DNA of 8,993 nt from CAZHDI01 sp964531285 (lineage in GTDB: Bacteria; Pseudomonadota; Alphaproteobacteria; JAJFIK01): the NCBI GenBank assembly GCA_964531285.1, contig CAZHDI010000116.1, positions 1-8,993 of the forward strand. The letters are read 5' to 3'. Shown here in pieces: positions 1 through 6,853 of the stretch. Every line of letters starts with the position of its first letter. The first letter of the stretch is position 1. The position numbers and the translations under genes are program-made. Below the pieces are notes generated by a model. The model ran no database searches. It was not told where the DNA came from and was given only the letters and a program-made list of their open reading frames with translations.

Positions 1-1
1 C

Positions 2-1519
<1,518 letters not shown>

Positions 1520-1561
1520 AGCGCAGCAGCCCCGGCGTTCGCAGGGCGGGCGCGCGATGAG

Positions 1562-1575
1562 CGATCGTACGATCG
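1562..1575. repeat. 14-bp perfect palindrome CGATCGTACGATCG
   Basis: The sequence equals its own reverse complement with no spacer. It contains two copies of GATCG/CGATC around a central GTAC. It sits 43 bp after the carB stop and 212 bp before the greA start. It could be a binding site for a dimeric regulator or a chance product of the CGATCG-rich local composition; it matches no operator that I recognise. Confidence 0.55.
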
Positions 1576-1633
1576 GCAGCTTTTCTCCACCGCGTCAGCC
1601 TTCCGGCAGGCGCGGTCAGTCATTTCCGCTCGG

Positions 1634-1663
1634 GACGGATCATTCCAGAAGGATCGTTCCGTC
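1634..1663. repeat. Near-identical 10-bp direct repeats inside a short inverted repeat
   Basis: GGATCATTCC (1638-1647) and GGATCGTTCC (1651-1660) differ at one base and are separated by three bases. Arms GACGGA (1634-1639) and TCCGTC (1658-1663) flank and partly overlap them, so the unit can also fold into a hairpin. Two half-repeats with centre-to-centre spacing of 13 bp might be regulator sites in front of greA. Function is unknown. Confidence 0.4.
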
Positions 1664-1787
1664 GCCGTGACCTCACACGGTCGAGACCCTCAGCCGGTCA
1701 CGACAATACGAGCGGTAAAGACCGAGGGAAAAAGAGGCGGGTTCGGACGACTTGTCATAAGCAGCGAGTTAAAAAGACACGACACCC

Positions 1788-2261
1788 ATGGAAAAAATTC
1801 CGATGACCGCGTCCGGCTACCAGACGCTGGAAACTGAATTGAAGCGTCTCAAAACGGAAGACCGGCCCGCCGTGATCGAGGCGATTTCCGAAGCGCGCGA
1901 ACACGGCGATCTGTCGGAAAACGCCGAATATCACGCCGCCAAGGAACGCCAGAGCTTTATCGAGGGCCGCGTCCTGGAACTGGAAGATATGCTCGGGCGC
2001 GCGCAGGTGATCGATTCATCCAAGCTGTCGGGCGATTCGGTGAAATTCGGCGCGACCGTTACGGTCGTCGATGAAGATACCGAGGACGAGAAGCGCTATC
2101 TCATCGTTGGTGAGCATGAGGCGGATGTGAAATCGGGCCGGATCTCGATTTCCTCACCCATTGCCCGCGGCCTGATCGGCAAAAGCGTCGGCGATGTGGT
2201 GGAAATCGCCACGCCCGGCGGTGGCCGGTCCTATGAGATCGTCAAGGTCGAGTGGGTCTGA
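1788..2261 (+). CDS. greA: Transcription elongation factor GreA
   Basis: GreA enters the secondary channel of RNA polymerase and stimulates cleavage of the 3' end of backtracked RNA, rescuing stalled complexes. The 157-residue product has normal family length. Residues 1-75 form the coiled-coil domain, with the tip signature EAREHGDLSENAEYHAAKE. Asp41 and Glu44, the acidic residues that hold the catalytic magnesium in the family, are both present. Residues from about 80 to 157 form the FKBP-like domain that contacts polymerase (SGRISISSPIARGLIGKSVGDVVEI). The ATG at 1788 gives the standard MEKIPMT beginning. The second ATG at 1803 would lose it, although no strong Shine-Dalgarno stands before either. 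Having carB upstream is a common alphaproteobacterial arrangement. The gene converges on the Lrp-type gene with only 33 bp between the stops. Confidence 0.97.
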   Translation: MEKIPMTASGYQTLETELKRLKTEDRPAVIEAISEAREHGDLSENAEYHAAKERQSFIEGRVLELEDMLGRAQVIDSSKLSGDSVKFGATVTVVDEDTEDEKRYLIVGEHEADVKSGRISISSPIARGLIGKSVGDVVEIATPGGGRSYEIVKVEWV

Positions 2262-2294
2262 CCGACAGGTCCGGCCAGATCCGCCCTCAGCGAC

Positions 2295-2840
2295 TCACGC
2301 CGCGTCCGGTCCCCCGGGCGCGGCATTTGTGTCCGCTTCGGGCGCCGAGCCGTCCGGCCCGCGCGGCACATCATCCATCGGCACGCCCGGCATCTCCTTA
2401 CCGGCCCGCACCACGATCGAGGATTTGACCCGGTCGACATTGGGAGCCGCCGTCAGCTTGCCCGTCAGAAACGTCTGAAACGCATCGAGATCGGCGGCGA
2501 CGCATTTCAGCAGGAAATCGTAATCCCCCTGCAACAGGTAGCATTCGCGCACCGCGGGCCATCCGGCGATCAACGTTTCGAACGCCCGCAGATCCGCATC
2601 GGAGTGATGGGCGAGCCCGACCTGAACGAAGCCGGTCACATGATAGCCGAGCCGGCGCGGGTCCAGCATGGCATGATAGCCCTTGATCAATCCGGCCTCT
2701 TCCAGCGCGCGCACCCGGCGCAGGCACGGCGGCGCGGAGATATCGACCCGGCGTGCGAGTTCCACATTCGTCATCCGGCCGTCATCCTGCAATTCCGCGA
2801 GGATTTTCCGGTCGATGGCGTCAAGCTTGACCTTCTGCAT
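2295..2840 (-). CDS. Lrp/AsnC-family transcriptional regulator
   Basis: The 181-residue product starts MQKVKLDAIDRKILAELQDD, a typical Lrp/AsnC opening. A winged helix-turn-helix follows (about residues 21-56: MTNVELARRVDISAPPCLRR, then RALEEAGLIKGY). The C-terminal RAM/effector domain (about 65-146) includes VRECYLLQGDYDFLLK and APNVDRVKSSIVVR. Members are dimeric or octameric DNA-binding proteins that often sense amino acids and repress their own gene; the ligand cannot be read from sequence. The ATG at 2840 was chosen because the family N-terminus begins there; an in-frame ATG at 3071 adds 77 residues that resemble no Lrp sequence and run antisense into the next gene. Residues from about 148 on (PGVPMDDVPRGPDGSAPEAD...) form a Pro/Gly/Asp-rich, probably disordered tail beyond the usual length of about 155. 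The gene is divergent from the ELM1-type gene across a 115-bp region with a strong palindrome. Confidence 0.93.
   Translation of the reverse strand: MQKVKLDAIDRKILAELQDDGRMTNVELARRVDISAPPCLRRVRALEEAGLIKGYHAMLDPRRLGYHVTGFVQVGLAHHSDADLRAFETLIAGWPAVRECYLLQGDYDFLLKCVAADLDAFQTFLTGKLTAAPNVDRVKSSIVVRAGKEMPGVPMDDVPRGPDGSAPEADTNAAPGGPDAA
2300..2323. terminator. GC-rich hairpin at the greA/Lrp convergent junction (weak terminator candidate)
   Basis: Arms CCGCGTCC (2300-2307) and GGGCGCGG (2316-2323) pair over eight positions with one G-U pair, around an 8-base loop. It is followed on the plus strand by CATTTGTG, not a clean U-run. It lies inside the 3' end of the Lrp-type coding region, 39 bp after the greA stop, where greA transcripts would be expected to end. 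Coding GC-richness alone could explain it. Confidence 0.25.
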
Positions 2841-2874
2841 GTCTCTGGGCTCTTTCGAGGGGGGGCATAAGCGG

Positions 2875-2891
2875 TGTGCCGGACCGGCACA
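2875..2891. promoter_or_regulatory. 17-bp palindromic operator candidate in the divergent Lrp/ELM1 promoter region
   Basis: TGTGCCGG (2875-2882), a central A, and CCGGCACA (2884-2891) form a perfect inverted repeat. It lies in the 115-bp gap between two divergent starts (2840 minus, 2956 plus). With the minus-strand promoter candidate at 2900-2929, the palindrome would cover about +2 to +18 of the Lrp-type transcript, a position suited to repression. Autoregulation by the neighbouring Lrp-type protein is an inference: the site is more GC-rich than the classical E. coli Lrp motif. A hairpin in the mRNA leader is an alternative role. Confidence 0.5.
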
Positions 2892-2899
2892 GCGCAATA

Positions 2900-2929
2900 T
2901 CATTACAAGATGGCGCAGTCTTTCGACAA
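2900..2929 (-). promoter_or_regulatory. Candidate promoter for the Lrp-type gene
   Basis: Read on the minus strand, TTGTCG (2929-2924) and TAATGA (2905-2900) are separated by 18 bp and resemble housekeeping -35 and -10 boxes. Transcription would start near 2893, leaving a leader of about 50 nt containing the 2875-2891 palindrome. The match is moderate and unsupported by other data. Confidence 0.3.
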
Positions 2930-2955
2930 GAGCCACACGAAAAACGGGGGGGCAC

Positions 2956-3960
2956 ATGGCACAGCATAACCGGCGGTGGCGCTGTTGGACGGTGAGCGAT
3001 GGGCGCCGGGGCATGGAAAACCAGGTCCTCGGCCTTGCCGAAGCCCTCGCCCGCCGCGTGCCCTTGAGCATCGAGACCCGGACCGTCCGTCTTGCCGCCC
3101 CCTGGCGCTGGATGCCCTATCCGGTGCTCGGCGCGGGCTGGCCCGATCCGCTGGCGGTCCTGCACGACACATCGGGCCGTTTCGATCCGCCCTGGCCGGA
3201 TGTGCTGATCGGCTGCGGCCGGCAGGCGGTGCCCATTTCACTGGCCATGCGCCGCCGCTCCAAGGGACAGACCCTGACCGTTCAGACCCAGCATCCGCGC
3301 ATCGACCCCGCGCGCTTCGATCTGGTCTTGCCGCCGCGCCATGACGGCCTGACGGGCCCCAATGTTCTGCCGCTCATCGGGGCCCCGCATCGGGTCACCC
3401 GCGAGACCCTCGAGGCCGGCGGCGCCCAATTCGCGGATCTGTTCAAGGACCTGCCCCGCCCGCTCGCCGGGGTTCTCATCGGCGGCACCAGCAAAAGCCA
3501 TCGCCTCGACGCCAACCGCATGACCGCCCTCGCCGCCGATCTGAAAGCCTTGAGCGATGCCGGTATCGGCCTCGCGGTCACCACCTCCCGGCGCACCGGC
3601 GCCGAAAACGAAGCGATCCTTCGCAACGCGCTTGCCGGCACGGATGCCTTTGTCTGGGACGGCGCCGGCGAGAACCCCTATTTCGGCCTGCTCGCCCATG
3701 CCGATGCCCTTCTGGTCACCGAGGACTCGACCAATATGGTCACCGAGGCCGCGGCCACCGGCAAACCGGTTCACATTCTCGCGCTCGACGGCGGCAGCGC
3801 GAAGTTCACCCGGTTCCATGACGACCTGGCCGCGCGCGGGGTGACGCGGCCCTTCACGGGGCGGCTCGAGTCATGGACCTATGATCCGCTCGACGAAACC
3901 AGCCGCGCCGCTGAGGCCATTGCGGCCCGTCTTGAAACCCGCACCGCGATGGCTATCTGA
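2956..3960 (+). CDS. ELM1-family protein (Mito_fiss_Elm1 / DUF1022, COG3660)
   Basis: The 334-residue product belongs to the bacterial family related to the plant mitochondrial fission factor ELM1; the biochemical role in bacteria is not established. The fold appears related to GT-B glycosyltransferases, suggested by two glycine-rich halves. Signature blocks are WTVSDGRRGMENQ (11-23), LIGCGRQAV (84-92), VQTQHPR (109-115), GVLIGGTSKSHR (172-183), TTSRRTGAEN (209-218), GENPYFGLLAHAD (238-250) and TEDSTNMVTEAAATGKPVHI (255-274). The last block resembles the donor-binding loop of GT-B enzymes. The ATG at 2956 was chosen because family similarity begins directly after it and a G-rich stretch precedes it; the frame stays open upstream to 2683, but that part is antisense to the Lrp-type gene. 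No signal peptide or membrane segment is visible. It lies 70 bp before trxB on the same strand. Confidence 0.9.
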   Translation: MAQHNRRWRCWTVSDGRRGMENQVLGLAEALARRVPLSIETRTVRLAAPWRWMPYPVLGAGWPDPLAVLHDTSGRFDPPWPDVLIGCGRQAVPISLAMRRRSKGQTLTVQTQHPRIDPARFDLVLPPRHDGLTGPNVLPLIGAPHRVTRETLEAGGAQFADLFKDLPRPLAGVLIGGTSKSHRLDANRMTALAADLKALSDAGIGLAVTTSRRTGAENEAILRNALAGTDAFVWDGAGENPYFGLLAHADALLVTEDSTNMVTEAAATGKPVHILALDGGSAKFTRFHDDLAARGVTRPFTGRLESWTYDPLDETSRAAEAIAARLETRTAMAI

Positions 3961-4030
3961 CCGACAGATCGCGCCGCCCAGAGGCCCGCACGGGGGCGTT
4001 CGGGCGCACCAGAGAAAGGACTTCCCGGCC

Positions 4031-5005
4031 ATGACCGATCCGGCTCCGACCCGACACCACAGCGTGCTCATTCTGGGCTCCGGCCCGGCCGGTTATACGG
4101 CCGCGATTTATGCCGCGCGCGCCATGCTGAAGCCGGTGCTGGTTCAGGGCATGCAGCCGGGCGGGCAGCTCACCATCACCACGGATGTCGAGAACTATCC
4201 GGGCTTTGCCGATGTCATTCAGGGCCCCTGGCTCATGGAGCAGATGCGCGCCCAGGCCGAGCATGTCGGCACCGAGATGATCAGTGATCTGATCGTCAAG
4301 GCCGACTTGGATCAGCGCCCCTTCCGCCTCACCGGCGATAGCGGAACGGTCTATACCTGCGATGCGCTGATCATCGCGACCGGCGCTCAGGCCAAATGGC
4401 TGGGTCTGCCGTCGGAAGAAGAGTTCATGGGCTTCGGCGTATCGGCCTGCGCGACCTGCGATGGCTTTTTCTACCGCGACAAGGACGTGATGGTCGTCGG
4501 CGGCGGCAATACGGCTGTCGAGGAAGCGCTATTCCTGACCAATTTCGCCAGCAAGGTGACGCTGGTCCATCGCCGGGATTCTCTGCGGGCGGAGAAAATT
4601 CTCCAGGATCGCCTGCTCAAACATCCCAAGATCGAGGTCATCTGGGACCACACCCTGGATGAAGTGCTGGGCGAGCGCGACCCCCTTGGCGTCACCGGGG
4701 CCCGGCTGCGTCATGCAGCAACCGGCGAGACCCGGACGGTCGATGCCCATGGCGTCTTCATCGCCATCGGCCATGCGCCGGCAACCGGTCTGTTTACAGA
4801 TCAACTCGACATGACCAAGTCGGGCTATATCGTCACCGCGCCGGACTCCACCGCGACCAGCATCCCCGGTGTCTACGCGGCGGGCGATGTGACCGACGAG
4901 ACCTACCGTCAAGCCGTGACGGCGGCGGGCCTTGGCTGCATGGCCGCGCTTGAAGCCGAGCGTTTTCTGGCCGAGAAGGACGCACTGTCCCAGGCGGCGG
5001 AGTAA
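4031..5005 (+). CDS. trxB: Thioredoxin reductase (NADPH)
   Basis: TrxB passes electrons from NADPH through FAD and a redox disulfide to thioredoxin in the cytoplasm. The 324-residue product has the normal length of the low-molecular-weight bacterial type. The FAD-binding GSGPAGYTAAIYAARA begins at residue 16, the active-site CATCDG has Cys140 and Cys143, the NADPH-binding motif GGGNTA is at 157-162 with the HRR phosphate-binding stretch at 180-182, and the second FAD motif YAAGDV ends at 287. The ATG at 4031 was chosen because AGAAAGGA ends 10 bases upstream and the family N-terminus fits; the frame stays open upstream to 3881, overlapping the ELM1 gene. The CATC motif and NADPH-type residues argue against a ferredoxin-dependent or ferredoxin-NADP reductase homologue. 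The gap of 70 bp to the ELM1 gene and 54 bp to the LysR gene suggests possible co-transcription. Confidence 0.97.
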   Translation: MTDPAPTRHHSVLILGSGPAGYTAAIYAARAMLKPVLVQGMQPGGQLTITTDVENYPGFADVIQGPWLMEQMRAQAEHVGTEMISDLIVKADLDQRPFRLTGDSGTVYTCDALIIATGAQAKWLGLPSEEEFMGFGVSACATCDGFFYRDKDVMVVGGGNTAVEEALFLTNFASKVTLVHRRDSLRAEKILQDRLLKHPKIEVIWDHTLDEVLGERDPLGVTGARLRHAATGETRTVDAHGVFIAIGHAPATGLFTDQLDMTKSGYIVTAPDSTATSIPGVYAAGDVTDETYRQAVTAAGLGCMAALEAERFLAEKDALSQAAE

Positions 5006-5059
5006 CCCCGGCCGTTCCTGCCCGGCGGATGGCGGGGCGGCGGCACGGAAGAGCGGACC

Positions 5060-5950
5060 ATGGACTGGGATAAGCTGCGCATCTTCCATGCGGTTGCCCG
5101 CGCCGGCAGTCTGACCCACGCTGGCGACACACTGCATTTGAGCCAGTCGGCTGTCAGCCGGCAGATCAGCGCGCTCGAAACACAACTCGGCGTGACCCTC
5201 TTTCATCGCCATGCGCGCGGCCTGGATCTGACCGAACAGGGTGAGATTCTGTTTCAGGCCACCAGCGAACTCGACGACCGCATCTCGGCAACCCGGGATC
5301 GCCTGACCGACAGCCGGGAAAAACCGCGCGGCCCGTTGCGGATCACCACAACAGCCGCCTTCGGATCGACCTGGCTGACGCCGCGCCTCAAGACCTTCAT
5401 GACGATCTACCCGGACATTCAGGTTCAACTCCTGCTCAATGACTCCGAATTGGACCTGTCGGCCCGCGAGGCGGATGTGGCCATTCGGCTGCACCCGCCG
5501 GCCCAGGCCGATCTCATTCAGCGGCGCCTGTTCCGGGTCCATTATCATCTGTATGCCGCGCCGGACTATGTGGCGCGTCGGGGCCAGCCGCAGACCCTCG
5601 ACGATCTGGACGATCACGACATCATCCTTTACGGCGCCGATGTGCCCAAACCCATTTCCCATGTGAACTGGCTGGCCAGCGTCGGCCGGGAGGGGGCCGC
5701 ACCGCGCCGGGCGGCCTGTCACATCAACTCGATGCTGGGGATGCTGAATGCGGTCGAGGCGGGCATGGGCCTTGCGTCCCTGCCCGATTATCTGTGCCAT
5801 GACAAACCGCATCTGGTGCGGCTGATGCCCGGGATCGACGTGCCTCACTTCGATACATATTTTGTCTATCCCGAGGAACTGCGCAACTCCAAGCGGGTCG
5901 CGGTGTTCCGCGATTTCATCTGCTCGGAAACCCGCAACTGGACCTTCTGA
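5060..5950 (+). CDS. LysR-family transcriptional regulator next to trxB
   Basis: The 296-residue product has the standard LysR layout. A winged helix-turn-helix occupies residues 1-60 (FHAVARAGSLTHAGDTLHLS, then QSAVSRQISALETQLG and LFHRHARGLDLTEQGE). A linker helix follows (about 61-88), then a periplasmic-binding-protein-like effector domain (about 91-296: GPLRITTTAAFGSTWL, ADVAIRL, NAVEAGMGLASLPDYL). Most members activate or repress a nearby target in response to a small ligand; the ligand is not predictable here. A GGAAGAGCGG stretch before the ATG at 5060 can serve as ribosome binding site. The gene is 54 bp downstream of trxB in the same direction, unlike the common divergent LysR arrangement, so it may be read from the trxB transcript. 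I recall similar trxB-LysR pairs in alphaproteobacteria, so the link may be functional. No Cys pair suggests direct OxyR-like redox sensing. Confidence 0.94.
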   Translation: MDWDKLRIFHAVARAGSLTHAGDTLHLSQSAVSRQISALETQLGVTLFHRHARGLDLTEQGEILFQATSELDDRISATRDRLTDSREKPRGPLRITTTAAFGSTWLTPRLKTFMTIYPDIQVQLLLNDSELDLSAREADVAIRLHPPAQADLIQRRLFRVHYHLYAAPDYVARRGQPQTLDDLDDHDIILYGADVPKPISHVNWLASVGREGAAPRRAACHINSMLGMLNAVEAGMGLASLPDYLCHDKPHLVRLMPGIDVPHFDTYFVYPEELRNSKRVAVFRDFICSETRNWTF

Positions 5951-6058
5951 CGGGACCGCCGCGCCCGGTCATGGAATGTTAAGACCTGCCGTTCCTTACT
6001 GAGGACGGTGGCTCTCTCCCCCCAAGACAGTCACCGCATCCAGTGCCGTTTATTCCCC

Positions 6059-6085
6059 TTGACGGCACGTGTCACGTCCTACCCC
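6059..6085 (+). promoter_or_regulatory. Possible housekeeping promoter inside the LysR-downstream spacer
   Basis: TTGACGG (6059-6065) is a full match to the Caulobacter-type -35 consensus TTGACGS. Twelve bases later comes CCTACCCC (6078-6085), a partial match to the -10 consensus GCTANAWC (CTA and final C agree). If real, it would start an RNA near 6092 that meets the terminator at 6115-6143, giving either a very short RNA or an attenuated leader for the sulfotransferase-like gene. It competes with the reading in which these bases belong to hairpin 2 of a longer small RNA. Confidence 0.25.
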
Positions 6086-6114
6086 TGGCGTGGCACCTCC
6101 CATATCCACACCTT

Positions 6115-6143
6115 GGCCGGGCCTTGTGCCCGGCCCTTTTTTT
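6115..6143 (+). terminator. Rho-independent terminator
   Basis: GGCCGGGC (6115-6122) pairs perfectly with GCCCGGCC (6128-6135) around the loop CTTGT, and after one C comes a run of seven T (6137-6143). It ends transcription coming from LysR or from the candidate small RNA, and stands only 44 bp before the start of the sulfotransferase-like gene. Confidence 0.92.
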
Positions 6144-6187
6144 GTGGTCCCCTCAGCGCTCATGAGAGACCGCCCGAGGATGGGGCC

Positions 6188-6853
6188 ATGCAACTGATAT
6201 TCATCGCCGGCGCCTGGGGATCGGGCACAACCGCGTTGACGGGTGCCCTGGATGCCCTTGGCCTGCCCACCTTCGGTCCGCATGTGGCGCTGCGCGATCC
6301 GCACACGCCCAATTCCTTTGAACTGGCCCCGTTCCGCGACCTGGTGCTGACCTATGTGGACGAAACCAGGGGCTGCATCCGGCCCACGCGGGCGGCTCGA
6401 ATCGTGCCCGCCCTTCAGGCCTTCGCACTCGACCTGTCGGCCGGCAAATACGGTCCCTGGCCCGACGACGCGAACCGGCGGGCGCTGATCAAGGTGCCCG
6501 CGGCCAGCCTGTTGCTGCCGCAGCTCGCTGAGGTCTTCAATCTCACGGTGGTGATGGTGCAGCGCCCGCTGGCCCAGATCGAAGCCAGCCGCAAGCGGCG
6601 CGACTGGCCGGCTCATTTCGGTGCCGAAGGAGCGGCGCGCCTCTATGAGCACGCCTTCGCCGATTTGCGCGAGGCGGGTCTGTCCTGTCTGACGGTCAGT
6701 CACCGGGACCTCACCGGGGATCCCGAAGCGACGCTCACGCGTGTCATTGCTTATTGCGGCCTGGAGGATCTCGCCGCCAATCTCGGTAACGCGGCGGCCT
6801 TTATCCGTCCGCCGGCAGACCGATCAGACCCGGCAGCGCCGCCATCCGCGTGA
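6188..6853 (+). CDS. Sulfotransferase-like P-loop protein
   Basis: The 221-residue product opens with a beta strand and P-loop (LIFIAGAWGSGTTAL, residues 3-17), the 5'-phosphosulfate-binding loop style of sulfotransferases (GxxGSGTT). A second block, LTVVMVQRPLAQIEASRKRR (119-138), resembles the region where an Arg and a Ser contact the 3'-phosphate of PAPS (here Arg126 and Ser134). It would transfer sulfate from PAPS or bind another nucleotide; the acceptor is unknown, and at 221 residues it is shorter than most full sulfotransferases. A nucleotide kinase-like role cannot be excluded. The ATG at 6188 is chosen because GAGGA (6176-6180) sits seven bases before it and the P-loop starts at once; the frame is open back to 6008 but that part crosses the terminator. 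The last 53 bp overlap the convergent HAD gene, and the C-terminus is a low-complexity Pro/Ala tail. Confidence 0.8.
   Translation: MQLIFIAGAWGSGTTALTGALDALGLPTFGPHVALRDPHTPNSFELAPFRDLVLTYVDETRGCIRPTRAARIVPALQAFALDLSAGKYGPWPDDANRRALIKVPAASLLLPQLAEVFNLTVVMVQRPLAQIEASRKRRDWPAHFGAEGAARLYEHAFADLREAGLSCLTVSHRDLTGDPEATLTRVIAYCGLEDLAANLGNAAAFIRPPADRSDPAAPPSA

Larger units (their letters stand above)
1520..1787. other. carB-greA intergenic spacer with several small inverted and direct repeats
   Basis: This 268-bp spacer holds no convincing gene; the short frame crossing it (1434-1670) is a shadow of the carB end and has no ribosome binding site or recognisable protein. It contains a 14-bp perfect palindrome (1562-1575), a nested hairpin (1589-1616), an imperfect tandem repeat inside an inverted repeat (1634-1663), and a small hairpin with arms CCGTG and CACGG (1665-1680). 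None is followed by a T-run, so I do not call an intrinsic terminator for carB. A weak promoter-like pair lies just before greA: TTGTCA at 1752-1757 and an AT-rich block GTTAAAAA at 1768-1775. The spacing is short and a start there would leave almost no leader, so this is only a possibility. Confidence 0.6.
6002..6143 (+). ncRNA. Candidate structured small RNA with three C-rich hairpin loops and intrinsic terminator
   Basis: The 237-bp gap between the LysR and sulfotransferase-like genes can be folded by eye as follows. A closing stem pairs AGGAC (6002-6006) with GTCCT (6076-6080). Inside it, hairpin 1 pairs 6007-6013 with 6029-6035 (one G-U pair; loop CTCTCCCCCCAAGAC). Hairpin 2 pairs GTGCCGT (6043-6049) with ACGGCAC (6062-6068), perfectly, with loop TTATTCCCCTTG. 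Outside it, hairpin 3 pairs 6087-6093 with 6106-6112 (one mismatch; loop CACCTCCCATAT). The terminator follows. All three loops carry runs of C, and CCTCCC is complementary to Shine-Dalgarno sequences; anti-SD or C-rich loops are known in alphaproteobacterial regulatory RNAs such as Caulobacter GsrN. I cannot assign it to a named family. Alternatives are a LysR 3' UTR or a leader of the next gene. Transcript ends are inferred from the fold. Confidence 0.45.

Noticed and set aside
2683..2955. N-terminal extension of the ELM1-type frame
   Set aside because: This part is antisense to the Lrp-type gene and its promoter; family similarity begins only after the ATG at 2956.
2841..3071. 77-residue N-terminal extension of the Lrp-type frame
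   Set aside because: Lrp/AsnC proteins start at the MQKVKLDAIDRKIL segment; the extension overlaps the divergent promoter and the ELM1 gene start.
3238..3819. 193-residue minus-strand frame
   Set aside because: Antisense shadow of the ELM1-type gene; Gly/Ala/Arg-rich with no motif.
5006..5059. Terminator between trxB and LysR
   Set aside because: The gap is GC-rich and can form short stems (CCCCG with CGGGG), but there is no T-run, so read-through is more likely.
4529..5848. 439-residue open frame on the minus strand
   Set aside because: It runs antisense to trxB and LysR, both unmistakable, and its translation shows the Arg/His/Gly-rich composition of a high-GC shadow frame with no recognised motif.
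6002..6143. 6S RNA, SRP RNA or tmRNA
   Set aside because: I do not see the long, bulged, promoter-mimicking hairpin of 6S RNA, the conserved SRP helix 8 tetraloop, or a tRNA-like acceptor domain.
6008..6187. 60-residue N-terminal extension of the sulfotransferase-like frame
   Set aside because: It would read through the intrinsic terminator at 6115-6143 and the P-loop that defines the protein begins right after 6188, which has a good GAGGA ribosome binding site.
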